Below are positions 18,315 through 26,330 of a stretch of 64,000 nucleotides of DNA, one piece after another. This stretch comes from Glaciihabitans arcticus (GTDB lineage Bacteria; Actinomycetota; Actinomycetes; Actinomycetales; Microbacteriaceae). The stretch lies in NCBI RefSeq assembly GCF_004310685.1, contig NZ_SISG01000001.1, forward strand, positions 2,294,001 to 2,358,000, in the 5' to 3' direction. A model generated the notes under the pieces. That model was not told where the DNA came from, searched no databases, and saw only the letters and a list, made by a program, of their open reading frames with translations. The position numbers and the translations under genes are program-made. Position 1 is the stretch's first letter. Each line of letters opens with the position of its first letter.

Positions 18315-18362
18315 ACCCACCCACCCTCTCGACAACCCTTTCGACAATTCAGGAGTATGAAC

Positions 18363-18884
18363 ATGACCAACCTCGACACCACCACCCCGGCAGCTTCAGG
18401 CGACAAGACTCCTGAATTACCAACTAATAAGAAGAGCGCGGCGCGCTTCATCACGCCGGCACTCGCACTGGTGGCCGCGATCGGCGTCGGCCTGCTCGGC
18501 GGAGTGTTCATCGGGCAGTCCACGGCGAGCGCGGCCGGTCCGGCGGGCGCGAACGGGCAGGGCTTCCCCGGCGGTACCGGCACCCGCCCCGACGGCGCGA
18601 CCGGCGGGATGGGCAACCTGACCTCCGGCACCGTCGTCTCGGTCGACGGCGACACCATCGTGCTCGAGCTGGAGGACGGCAGCCAGGTCACCATCACCGC
18701 CGGCTCCGACACAACGGTCACCACGACCGACGACGCCGCGGTCAGCGACCTGAAAGAGGGTGACACGCTCGCCGTCTCCGGCGAGGCAGACGACGACGGC
18801 AACGTGACGGCAACCAGCATCTCCGAGGGCGCGCGCGGCCTCGGTGGCGGCGGCACCCCGCCGTCCACAGGTTCCAACGACTAG
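18363..18884 (+). CDS. Membrane-anchored DUF5666-like small beta protein
   Basis: A 173-residue protein with a cytoplasmic tail, one TM segment (about 28-52), a Gly/Pro-rich spacer and a C-terminal beta domain (GTVVSVDGDTIVLELEDGS...), which resembles DUF5666/OB-like domains. ATG 18363 is preferred over 18357 because AGGAG lies 7 bases before it, not 1. It follows the exporter permease after about 48 bases and shares its Gly/Pro-rich, Thr-rich style, suggesting an accessory of the pump. Confidence 0.7.
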   Translation: MTNLDTTTPAASGDKTPELPTNKKSAARFITPALALVAAIGVGLLGGVFIGQSTASAAGPAGANGQGFPGGTGTRPDGATGGMGNLTSGTVVSVDGDTIVLELEDGSQVTITAGSDTTVTTTDDAAVSDLKEGDTLAVSGEADDDGNVTATSISEGARGLGGGGTPPSTGSND

Positions 18885-18920
18885 CACCACGAGTGAGCGC
18901 TGCTCACTAGACTGCGGGGC

Positions 18921-19553
18921 ATGAAGAGATTGAGCTGGGTCGTCACAGCGGTGATCGTCGCGCTGGGCGGCCTCGGCTCCCTCTGGGCGTTCACGGGTGT
19001 AACGTCATCCGCTCTTGACGATGTCTACGTCTATACCGACGCCGAACCGCTCATCTGCAGCCACGAACCGACGGTCATGCTCGGCACTGATGACGATGCC
19101 GGGGAGTTCGACGAGCACATCGTTACTGCAGTGGTCGGCCCCGACCTCGCCTGCGACCTGCGAATATTTGTGAGCAACGAGAGCGAGTACCCGGTCGAGA
19201 TCACTGAGGTGTGGCTGCCGTTCATGGGCTCCGACAGCGGCATTCCCATCCGCGCGGTGACGATCGACGGCCAGGTTCCGGTCATCAGCCCCGAGCTCTC
19301 CATGGATCCTCGCGAGGGCAGTCGGGATGCGCTCATCCGGTACGAGACCCCGGTAGTCATTGAGCCGGGCGACAAGTACCTCATAGTCGCCCCGTTCGTG
19401 CACAGCGATGCCGGCTGCCTGATGGGGGGCGGCAGCACGGCGATTGTGCCGACCGGCGCTCACCCCACCGTCACCGCGAAGATGAATGGCATCGACCGAG
19501 AGCTGCCCTACACGGGCGCCTCCTACGGGTTCGCGGGTGAAGCCGGCTGCTAG
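18921..19553 (+). CDS. Secreted or anchored protein of unknown function
   Basis: A 210-residue protein. Residues 5-30 form a signal peptide or anchor ([19 protein letters not shown]). The exported part has four cysteines (in ICSHE, ACDLR, GCLMG and the terminal GC), enough for two disulfides, and beta-strand patterning. No motif is recognised. It converges on the GNAT gene with a 4-base overlap. Confidence 0.7.
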   Translation: MKRLSWVVTAVIVALGGLGSLWAFTGVTSSALDDVYVYTDAEPLICSHEPTVMLGTDDDAGEFDEHIVTAVVGPDLACDLRIFVSNESEYPVEITEVWLPFMGSDSGIPIRAVTIDGQVPVISPELSMDPREGSRDALIRYETPVVIEPGDKYLIVAPFVHSDAGCLMGGGSTAIVPTGAHPTVTAKMNGIDRELPYTGASYGFAGEAGC

Positions 19554-20062
19554 CTCGCCTTGCGCTGCAGCCGGAACTCGGTGAGATACGCGCCGAACAT
19601 CAGGTTGGCGCGGCTCTTCGTTCCGTTACCGCGCACGCCGTGCACGATCTCCGGCGCGTAGGCCCGGTGATCGTAGAACTTGCGAGTCTTCTTGTGGCCC
19701 TCCCAGACCCAGAGGAAGTCGGCGCCCGCCGCGCTCAGCAGCTCATCGCCGATCCCCTGGCCGCGCTTCGACGGTGCGACGTAAAGAAAGTACAGCTCGG
19801 TCTGGCTTTCGCTGCCGGGCTCGCGGCCCGGGCCGGAGCCCACGAAGCCGACGATCTCGCCGTCGAGTTCGGCGACCCACTGCCGATAGGGGTCACCCCG
19901 CCCAAGGAACTTCACCCACAGCGCCGACATGGTCTCGGGGTCCAGGTCCTCGATGATCTCCTTCTTGAGAACCTTCGAGTACAACTCCTGCCAGCAGAAC
20001 GAATGCAGGTCGCCCAGTGCCTCAGTGTCGGATAGTTTTGCCCGCCGAATAGTTGCCCCCAT
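19550..20062 (-). CDS. GNAT family N-acetyltransferase
   Basis: A 170-residue acetyltransferase. [15 protein letters not shown] (about residues 89-103) is the acetyl-CoA pyrophosphate-binding motif (R/Q-x-x-G-x-G/A), preceded by strand ELYFLY. AAGG precedes the ATG at 20062. The acceptor substrate cannot be predicted. Confidence 0.85.
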   Translation of the reverse strand: MGATIRRAKLSDTEALGDLHSFCWQELYSKVLKKEIIEDLDPETMSALWVKFLGRGDPYRQWVAELDGEIVGFVGSGPGREPGSESQTELYFLYVAPSKRGQGIGDELLSAAGADFLWVWEGHKKTRKFYDHRAYAPEIVHGVRGNGTKSRANLMFGAYLTEFRLQRKAS

Positions 20063-20161
20063 GATGAGACCTTAACCAACAGTTGTTTCGATCACTTTTC
20101 CTGCTCATTGCGGCTGTGGGATGTTCCGGCGCACGTCAGACGTTCACCCTAGGCTGAGGGA

Positions 20162-21517
20162 ATGGCCCGAGCTTCGACGACTTTCCGCTGCACCGAGTGC
20201 GGCTGGTCGAACGCCAAGTGGGTCGGGCAGTGCGGCGAGTGCCAGCAGTGGAACACCATGGTCGACGTCACCGAGGGCGCGACCGGCATCCGCAAGGTCG
20301 CCCCGGCTCGCATCGGTGCCGGGCGGGCGGCGCGCCCCATCACCGAGATCGGTGCCGAATCCGTCGCGTACTGGCCGAGCGGTATCGCCGAGTTCGACCG
20401 GGTGCTGGGCGGCGGCATCGTTCCCGGCGCGGCCATCCTGCTGAGCGGTGAACCCGGAGTGGGCAAGTCGACGCTCCTACTCGAGGTCGCATCCCGTGCC
20501 GCGGCGCTCGGGCAGCGCGTGCTCTACGTCTCCGCCGAAGAATCCGTGAGCCAGGTGCGCCTGCGCGCCCAGCGCACCCATGCCCTGCAGCCCACGCTCT
20601 TCCTCGCCGCCGAGACCGACCTCGCCACGATCCTCGGCCAGATCGACCAGGTCGACCCGCACCTCGTCATCGTGGACTCCGTGCAGACCGTCGCGTCGTC
20701 GCTGTCCGACGGCCTCGCCGGCGGCCCCTCCCAGGTGCGCGAGGTGGCGTCGACCCTCATCCGGGTCTCGAAAGATCGCAACCTTCCCGTGTTGCTCGTC
20801 GGCCACGTCACCAAAGACGGCACGATCGCCGGCCCGCGCCTCCTCGAGCACCTCGTCGACGTCGTGCTGCACTTCGAGGGCGACCGCCAGACGGCGCTGC
20901 GTTTTGTGCGCGCCATGAAGAACCGATTCGGCCCGACCGACGAGGTCGGCTGCTTCGAGATGACGGGGGATGGCATCGCCGAGATCTCCGACCCCTCAGG
21001 GCTCTTCCTCTCCCGGGCGCGCACTCCGGTCAGCGGTACATGCGTCACCATCACGGTGGAGGGCAGGCGCGCGCTTCCCGTCGAAGTGCAGGCGCTCATT
21101 GTCAAATCGCAGGCGCCCCAGCCCCGCCGGGTGGTGAACGGCGTCGACGGATCCCGTGTCGCCATGGTGCTCGCCGTGCTTGAACGGCGTGCGGGGCTCC
21201 CGCTTTCGACGTTCGACGTCTACGTCTCGACCGTGGGCGGCATCCGCGTGATCGAGCCGGGCGCCGATCTCGCGATCGCCCTGGCCATTTCGAGCGCCTT
21301 CAAAGACAAGGCGTTCCCGGTCACGCAGGTGGCGATCGGCGAGATCAGTCTCGCCGGCGAGATCCGTCCCGCATCCAACTCGAAGCAGCGCACGTCAGAG
21401 GCGCAGAGGCTCGGCTTCAGCACCATCATCGACGCCGACGCCGCACACCTGCGCGAGGCCATCCGTCTCGCGTTCGCCGGCTCGACCGTCGAGCGCATGG
21501 ACATCCCCGACTTCTAG
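20162..21517 (+). CDS. radA: DNA repair protein RadA/Sms
   Basis: A 451-residue branch-migration ATPase of normal length. The N-terminal zinc finger CTECGWSN...CGECQQW (residues 8-27) is intact. Walker A GEPGVGKST (about 97-105), the RadA-specific KNRFG near residue 257, and a C-terminal Lon-protease-like domain (IALAISSAF...IGEISLAGEIR) follow. It acts in recombinational repair by driving heteroduplex extension. Confidence 0.96.
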   Translation: MARASTTFRCTECGWSNAKWVGQCGECQQWNTMVDVTEGATGIRKVAPARIGAGRAARPITEIGAESVAYWPSGIAEFDRVLGGGIVPGAAILLSGEPGVGKSTLLLEVASRAAALGQRVLYVSAEESVSQVRLRAQRTHALQPTLFLAAETDLATILGQIDQVDPHLVIVDSVQTVASSLSDGLAGGPSQVREVASTLIRVSKDRNLPVLLVGHVTKDGTIAGPRLLEHLVDVVLHFEGDRQTALRFVRAMKNRFGPTDEVGCFEMTGDGIAEISDPSGLFLSRARTPVSGTCVTITVEGRRALPVEVQALIVKSQAPQPRRVVNGVDGSRVAMVLAVLERRAGLPLSTFDVYVSTVGGIRVIEPGADLAIALAISSAFKDKAFPVTQVAIGEISLAGEIRPASNSKQRTSEAQRLGFSTIIDADAAHLREAIRLAFAGSTVERMDIPDF

Positions 21518-21522
21518 CCGCT

Positions 21523-21584
21523 ATGAGCCAGTTTCGACGGTTCGAATCAGCCTTGGCAAGCTCATTCCGCCGAAACCGGCTCAT
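21523..21584. repeat. Imperfect 18-bp inverted repeat (ATGAGCC...GGCTCAT)
   Basis: The left arm ATGAGCCAGTTTCGACGG (21523-21540) pairs with the right arm at 21567-21584 at 16 of 18 positions, with a 26-base centre. It lies between radA and the convergent small acidic ORF. It may be a terminator, though it lacks a T-run, or a dispersed palindromic repeat; no second copy was seen in this window. Confidence 0.55.
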
Positions 21585-21593
21585 TCATGCGAG

Positions 21594-21779
21594 TCAGACG
21601 TCGCGGGGCGTCGCCTCGTAGGCGTCATCACCGTCGAAGCCCTCGGCAGCACTGGCGTTGTGCTCTCCGGGGACCTGGTCGCCGGGCGCGTCATCCGACT
21701 GCTCGGTCCCGTCCCGCGGTCCGCCGTCCGGCAGTGCCGGGTTCACCGGCTCATCAAAGGTTCCGTTGGTGTCAGTCAT
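21594..21779 (-). CDS. Tiny acidic protein, 61 residues
   Basis: A 61-residue protein, strongly acidic and disordered-looking (SDDAPGDQVPGE, GFDGDDAYEA). AGGAG lies 8 bases before the ATG at 21779. The start overlaps the end of the preceding small ORF by 8 bases, suggesting coupling. No homology is recognised. Confidence 0.5.
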   Translation of the reverse strand: MTDTNGTFDEPVNPALPDGGPRDGTEQSDDAPGDQVPGEHNASAAEGFDGDDAYEATPRDV

Positions 21780-21951
21780 GGCGCTCGCTCCTGTCGATTT
21801 CGTCTTCCGTTTGGCGGCCGTCTGCAGTCTCGGTGGACCGGCTGGACTCCATGCTGTCCGCCGTCGCTACCTTCTCGGCAAGCGACGAGTCGCTGTCGAG
21901 GTCGGCGTCATCCTCCAGCTGTCCGTTGGTCAGATCTTCTGGGTCACTCAT
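21772..21951 (-). CDS. Tiny acidic protein, 59 residues
   Basis: A 59-residue acidic, Ser/Asp-rich protein starting MSDPEDLTNGQLEDDADLD, with no Cys and no membrane segment. GGAG lies 5 bases upstream of the ATG at 21951. It starts 10 bases after the stop of the DksA/TraR-like gene and overlaps the 61-residue ORF, so all three may be one transcript. Confidence 0.5.
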   Translation of the reverse strand: MSDPEDLTNGQLEDDADLDSDSSLAEKVATADSMESSRSTETADGRQTEDEIDRSERHD

Positions 21952-21961
21952 TTTTGCTCCT

Positions 21962-22345
21962 TCAGGGGTTGAGCCGCGCCGCGCAGGTTACGCAGTGCGG
22001 GGTGTACGGGCGTGCGCTCAAGCGCGCATAGCCGATGGAACGACCACAGGACGCGCAGGAACCGTAACTGTCGTCGTCGAGGCGACCGAGGGCGTCGTCG
22101 ATCTGGTCGATGCGATGCACCGCCTGGCGCAGCAGAGCGGAGGTCTGCGACTGTTCGAACGCGAGAGTCGAGCCCTCGGGGTCGTGCTCATCGTCAGTGG
22201 ACGAGTCGCGCCGGGAGTGTCGCACCGAGTCGATGTCGAACCCGAGCTGGGCGACGCTGTCGAGGGTACTGGCGCGGTCGGCCAGCAGGCGCTTGCGCAG
22301 GGCACCCCGCTGGCGCGAGTCGAGCGCCGCAACGGTCGGGGTCAT
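21962..22345 (-). CDS. DksA/TraR-type C4 zinc-finger protein
   Basis: A 127-residue protein. A helical N-terminal region precedes a C-terminal CASCGRSIGYARLSARPYTPHCVTC (Cys at about residues 97, 100, 118 and 121), the C4 zinc-finger spacing of the DksA/TraR family. In actinobacteria such proteins are thought to bind the RNA polymerase secondary channel, but the acidic tip of true DksA is not clearly placed here. Two tiny acidic ORFs follow on the same strand. Confidence 0.82.
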   Translation of the reverse strand: MTPTVAALDSRQRGALRKRLLADRASTLDSVAQLGFDIDSVRHSRRDSSTDDEHDPEGSTLAFEQSQTSALLRQAVHRIDQIDDALGRLDDDSYGSCASCGRSIGYARLSARPYTPHCVTCAARLNP

Positions 22346-22407
22346 GCATCAACCCAATACCCGCAGCCTGAAAACGGCATCCACAATTCCCAGCAACGGG
22401 TGACGCG

Positions 22408-23298
22408 CTAATGCCGCAGTGACAGCAGGTACTCGTTCATGCCCGCCGAAAGGACCGGGTTCATCGGGAAGTCCACGCCGTCGAGCGAGCGGATCGGGGC
22501 CGCTAGGCGCACGCTCGAGACGAGCCAGGCGGCATCCCCCTTCGCGAGCTCGGCAGGGGTGAGCAACTCGAAGCCGGTCGTCATGCCGAGTGATTCCGCG
22601 TAGTGGAACAGGTTCGCCTGGGTCGTGCCATCGAGGATGCCGAGGCCGGTACCGGGCGTGAGCAGCGCATTGCCGCGCTGGAACACCACGGTCGACGTCG
22701 GGCCCTCGAGCACGTAGCCGTCTGAGCTCGAGAAGATCACGTCGTCCGCTCCACGGCGGTGGGCCTCGCGGGCGACGGCACGGTTGACCGCGTAGCTGAG
22801 CGTCTTCGCGCCGGCCAGCAGCCAGGGCGAGGTGGTCTCCACGTCGTGGCGGTAGCCGCGGTCGAGCACCACCACACGAACACCGTCGATGCGGGTGCGG
22901 GAGTGGTCGGGCGCGTGTGCCGCGTAGACCCAGCCGGTGGGGCGGCTGTCGCCCTCCACACCGCGCGTCAGAACCGCCTTCACCCAGGCCTCGGCACCCG
23001 GCTGGAGTTCGTCGATAGCTGCCAGGATCGCCTCACGCCAGGCCGCTTCATCCGGTGCCGGCAGTTCGAGCTTGCGAGCGGATGACGTGAAGCGACGCAG
23101 GTGGTGGTCGAGCGCCTGCGGCTTGCCATCGCCCACGCTGATGCTCTCGAAGATGCCGTCGCCACGGGTCGCACCGAGGTCCATCGCGCTGAGTTGTGGG
23201 CGCTCGGGATCGACGAATTCGAACGCCGGGGCGTCTTCATCGTGCGGCGGAGCGTCGGCACTCGGCTGGTTGAGCATGGCCAGAACGTGGTGCGGCAT
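22408..23298 (-). CDS. pabC: Aminodeoxychorismate lyase-like class IV aminotransferase
   Basis: A 296-residue fold-IV PLP protein; PabC makes p-aminobenzoate for folate synthesis. TRGDGIFES (about residue 45) and the PLP-lysine in AGAKTLSYAVNR (about 165) are present, with EGPTSTVVF (about 200) binding the cofactor phosphate. ATG 23298 has AGGA upstream; the longer frame is unsupported. D-amino acid or branched-chain aminotransferase activity is the main alternative. It begins 8 bases after an SseB-like gene. Confidence 0.8.
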   Translation of the reverse strand: MPHHVLAMLNQPSADAPPHDEDAPAFEFVDPERPQLSAMDLGATRGDGIFESISVGDGKPQALDHHLRRFTSSARKLELPAPDEAAWREAILAAIDELQPGAEAWVKAVLTRGVEGDSRPTGWVYAAHAPDHSRTRIDGVRVVVLDRGYRHDVETTSPWLLAGAKTLSYAVNRAVAREAHRRGADDVIFSSSDGYVLEGPTSTVVFQRGNALLTPGTGLGILDGTTQANLFHYAESLGMTTGFELLTPAELAKGDAAWLVSSVRLAAPIRSLDGVDFPMNPVLSAGMNEYLLSLRH

Positions 23299-23305
23299 GG
23301 GTGTC

Positions 23306-23677
23306 CTAGATCGAGAGGGCGGCGAGGATGTCGGCCGGGTCCGCCTGCATCGGGTGGGGGCCGGCGACATCGAACCACACCGACTCGAGCACTCCGAGGT
23401 TGGCCTCGAGGTATTCGCGCAGCGCGGCACGGTCGTACGACTCGGAGCGGGGGTCATCCTCCCCGGGCAGCATCGCGGCGTATGAGGCGGGCGAGGAGAA
23501 CAGCAGCAGCATGTACTTGTCCGCGTCGTCACGGCGGAACACGCGCACCTGGTCGGCGCCCTCCTCGACTTCGAGCAGGGGCACGGTCACGAGGCCGTTT
23601 CGGATGGCAAAGGCGACGGCCGTGGCATCCTTCGCCTCGAGGGCGGCGGCGAGGTCGGGTTCGGTGAGTTCGGCCAC
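23306..23677 (-). CDS. SseB-like domain protein
   Basis: A 123-residue protein with GTG start. The middle segment (VTVPLLEVEEGADQVRVFRR...MLLLFSSPASYAAMLPG) resembles the SseB N-terminal domain found in enhancer-of-sulfurtransferase-like and actinobacterial hypothetical proteins. No catalytic residue is apparent. It lies between the membrane-anchored gene (4-base gap) and the pabC-like gene (7-base gap). Confidence 0.6.
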   Translation of the reverse strand: MAELTEPDLAAALEAKDATAVAFAIRNGLVTVPLLEVEEGADQVRVFRRDDADKYMLLLFSSPASYAAMLPGEDDPRSESYDRAALREYLEANLGVLESVWFDVAGPHPMQADPADILAALSI

Positions 23678-23681
23678 GGGA

Positions 23682-24293
23682 TCAGTAGAGCTGGAACTGT
23701 TTGGTGTCGGCGGACTCGATACCGTCGACGACCGTTGTCAGGTGGTAGCTCGCACCGGCTGCCGTGACCGGCGGACGGTCACCCTCGCAGGTGTCGGCGC
23801 TCGAGCGGGTGCGGTCCCAAGCGAACGGAGTCGTGGTGACGTCCTTGCCGGGTTCGAGCACGGCGAGGGTCGGAGTCGGCTCGGTCTGGCAGTGAGTGGA
23901 GTCCCAGATGGTCTCCTTGCCGCTCGTGATGCGGTACTCCTGCACGTCGGTGCCCGCATTGAACGTGCACTCCTTCGTGCCGGTGTTCGTGAGGGTGAGG
24001 GAGAGCATGGGGTTCTCGCCGGCCTTGTACGAGGCCTTGTCGGTGACGGCGACGACCTTGACGGCGCCCTTCGCGCACGCGCCGGACGCGTCGGGCTCGG
24101 TGTCGACGGCCTCGGCGGACGACGAGCTGCCGGGCGCGGGGGTCTTGGTGGCGCCGGGCGTGCCCGATCCGGGCTTCACGATGACGAGGATGATGGCCAC
24201 GATGACGGCCAGTATTACGAGGCCCACGACGAGCCTGCGTCGCCAGTAGACGCTGCTGGTTTGTGGGCCGACAGGAGTCCTGAAGGTCGACAT
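23682..24293 (-). CDS. Membrane-anchored extracellular protein (DUF4232-like beta domain)
   Basis: A 203-residue protein. Residues 18-41 form a single TM anchor after YWRRR, a Pro/Ser/Thr linker follows, and the rest is an extracellular Ig-like beta domain with three or four cysteines (ACAKG, ECTFN, HCQTE, TCEGD). No enzymatic motif is seen. It is first in a gene run with the SseB-like and pabC-like genes. Confidence 0.65.
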   Translation of the reverse strand: MSTFRTPVGPQTSSVYWRRRLVVGLVILAVIVAIILVIVKPGSGTPGATKTPAPGSSSSAEAVDTEPDASGACAKGAVKVVAVTDKASYKAGENPMLSLTLTNTGTKECTFNAGTDVQEYRITSGKETIWDSTHCQTEPTPTLAVLEPGKDVTTTPFAWDRTRSSADTCEGDRPPVTAAGASYHLTTVVDGIESADTKQFQLY

Positions 24294-24349
24294 GTGTTCA
24301 GGGTAAGCGCGGCGACCCGTTATGCCCCGCCGTTTGCGCGGCGTGTGCC

Positions 24350-24859
24350 TTATGCGATCACTTTGAGCATGCGGGTGTTGCCGAGGGTGTTCTGCTTGAC
24401 GCGCGACAGGTCGAGGAACTCCGCGACACCCTCATCGGGCGAGAGCGAGAGCTGGGCGAACACATCCGGCTGCACGATGTCGTCACTGATCGCCGCGAAA
24501 CCGTTGCGCGAGAAGAACTCGACCTCGAAGGTGAGACAGAACAGTCGGCTGAGACCCAGCGCGAGCGCGTCGGTCTCGATTCTTTCGAGGATGGCGCGGC
24601 CCACCCCCTGGCCCAGAAACGCCGGTGCAACGGCCAGCGTTCGCACCTCGGCCAGGTCGTGCCACATTACGTGCAGTGCCCCGCAGCCGATCGGGGTGCC
24701 GTCGGCGTCAACGGCGATGCGGAACTCCTGCACCGCCTCGTACAGCACCACGAGGTCCTTGCCGAGCAGGATGCGCTTGTTGACGAGCGGCTCGACCAGG
24801 GACTGGATGTACGGGATGTCCGCCGTGATCGCCGGGCGGATGCTGAAGGGGGTCGTCAC
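24350..24859 (-). CDS. Amino-acid N-acetyltransferase (GNAT), possible arginine-pathway NAGS
   Basis: A 169-residue GNAT protein with GTG start. VRTLAVAPAFLGQGVGRAIL (about residues 71-90) is the acetyl-CoA motif, and CGALHVMWHDLAEVRTLAV plus FCLTFEVEFFSRNGF match the short actinobacterial N-acetylglutamate synthases. In that role it would acetylate glutamate to begin arginine synthesis. No other arg genes are nearby. Confidence 0.78.
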   Translation of the reverse strand: MTTPFSIRPAITADIPYIQSLVEPLVNKRILLGKDLVVLYEAVQEFRIAVDADGTPIGCGALHVMWHDLAEVRTLAVAPAFLGQGVGRAILERIETDALALGLSRLFCLTFEVEFFSRNGFAAISDDIVQPDVFAQLSLSPDEGVAEFLDLSRVKQNTLGNTRMLKVIA

Positions 24860-24892
24860 GGTTTCAGCGTACCCAGTACTCGCAGGGCGCGG

Positions 24893-25759
24893 TCACCCGA
24901 AGTCGGGGAAGTCGAAATCGGGAAAGTCGATGTCGCCGAGGAACTCACCGATGCCCCCGAACACCGCACCAACGCCGTCCAGCGCGCCGGAGAAGTCAAC
25001 CAGATCACTGAGATCGATCATCGACACGGCGACCTGGAGCCCGAATGAGGCGAGGTCCGCCGCGTCGACCAGGCCGGTGAGATCGGGCGGCAGGCTCTGG
25101 TATCGAAGGTCGAGTTCGCGCATCCACTGTTTCTCGAGGTTGAACAGCACCGCGTAGGGCAACAGCTTTTCGTAGAGCACGAGCACTTCAAGATCGTTGA
25201 GCGGCTCCCGGCGCAGAGCACCGTCGGGAGACTGCAGGGCCATGAAGCGGTCCTTCTCTGCGAGCTCGATGTAGTCGTGCATCCCCCACAGGTAGTCGAC
25301 GAGCGGATACGCCGCCTCGGTGGGAACGATCGGCTCCGCGCGCCATGGAGCAGACAGGCGGATGAGCAGGCGGTTTTCGCGAGCGAGCCCGTTGTGCACG
25401 AGTCGCGCGACGATCCAGCGGTGCGGTCCCTTGAGACGCGCGCCCAGCTCGCGGTTGCGGCCCGGTGCCAAGTAGAAGAACGATCCGGGCACGAGGTCGT
25501 TACCGAACAGGGTGACCAGGATCGCCCTCTCGTCGGGGCCTTCGTCCGGTGTCGATCCGGTCAGCGTCACGATGAATCCAGGGCGGTTGACGCCGTCCGT
25601 CGGGCGCGCGACCGAGACGACCTTGCGCACAGCGAAGTCGATGAGCTGCGCGGCGAGCGCTCGCTTTCCATCTCCGAGCAGCTCGGCCGCCGCGATCAGG
25701 CTCACATTCTTCGGCACCGTGTACTGCGGAATGATGAGGCGCTTCGGGCGACGGAACAT
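24893..25759 (-). CDS. DUF2207-like cytoplasmic domain protein
   Basis: A 288-residue protein. PKNVSLIAAAELLGDGKRALAAQLIDFAVRK fits the C-terminal segment of DUF2207 proteins, but no membrane helices are present. The C-terminus is glycine/phenylalanine/aspartate-rich with a repeated DFPDF unit. It starts 10 bases after the MarR gene on the same strand. Function unknown. Confidence 0.6.
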   Translation of the reverse strand: MFRRPKRLIIPQYTVPKNVSLIAAAELLGDGKRALAAQLIDFAVRKVVSVARPTDGVNRPGFIVTLTGSTPDEGPDERAILVTLFGNDLVPGSFFYLAPGRNRELGARLKGPHRWIVARLVHNGLARENRLLIRLSAPWRAEPIVPTEAAYPLVDYLWGMHDYIELAEKDRFMALQSPDGALRREPLNDLEVLVLYEKLLPYAVLFNLEKQWMRELDLRYQSLPPDLTGLVDAADLASFGLQVAVSMIDLSDLVDFSGALDGVGAVFGGIGEFLGDIDFPDFDFPDFG

Positions 25760-25768
25760 GTGGTCAGC

Positions 25769-26266
25769 CTAGTGAGCGTCGTCGCGATGAATCCGCCGCG
25801 CGTACCCCTCCGACTCGGCGACGAACCGTGCGAGCAGGGTGCTGAGCTGGGAGACATCTGCCGCGTCCCAGTCGGTGAAGATCTCGGTGACCATCGCGTC
25901 GCCGACGTCGTAGAGTTCCTGCGCCGCGCGCCGTCCCTCGGCGGAGAGGTGCAGGGTGTGCGAGCGCTGGTCGGTAGCGCTCGGCTCGCGGGTGATGAGC
26001 CCGGACGCATCGAGCTTGGCGATCGCCTTGCTCACGGCGGGAGCTCCGATGTCGAGGGTCTCGGCCATGTCCGCGGTGCGGGCAGGCCCCATCGAGCTGA
26101 GGGTCCAGAGGATGCGGATCTCGAGCCCGCTCATCGCCCGGTGTCGCTCGGCCACGATGTCGTGCTGGAAGCGAGGGGACATCCAGATATTGAGCAGCGT
26201 GGTGATGTTCTCGACGACGGCCGAGCGGTAGTGCAGCTGCGGCTCGGACTCGGTACTCACAGCCAC
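25769..26266 (-). CDS. MarR family transcriptional regulator
   Basis: A 165-residue winged-helix protein. MSGLEIRILWTLSSMGPARTADMAETLDIGAPAVSKAIAKLDASGLITREPSATDQRSHT (M near residue 45, D near 98) is the recognition core, with the wing DQRS. GTG starts at 26266 or 26260 are preferred to the TTG at 26296, which lies in the 19-base palindrome. It is divergent from an SDR gene, which it probably represses, along with itself. Confidence 0.88.
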   Translation of the reverse strand: MAVSTESEPQLHYRSAVVENITTLLNIWMSPRFQHDIVAERHRAMSGLEIRILWTLSSMGPARTADMAETLDIGAPAVSKAIAKLDASGLITREPSATDQRSHTLHLSAEGRRAAQELYDVGDAMVTEIFTDWDAADVSQLSTLLARFVAESEGYARRIHRDDAH

Positions 26267-26286
26267 GACAGTACTCGCACGTCGTA

Positions 26287-26305
26287 TAGTTTCCAATGGA
26301 AACTA
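26287..26305. promoter_or_regulatory. Perfect 19-base MarR-type operator
   Basis: TAGTTTCCAATGGAAACTA, a perfect 8-3-8 dyad, sits between the divergent MarR (26266 leftward) and SDR (26331 rightward) genes. Position and symmetry are typical of MarR dimer sites that shut both promoters. Confidence 0.8.
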
Positions 26306-26330
26306 CTTCCACTCGAACAAAGGAGTTCTT

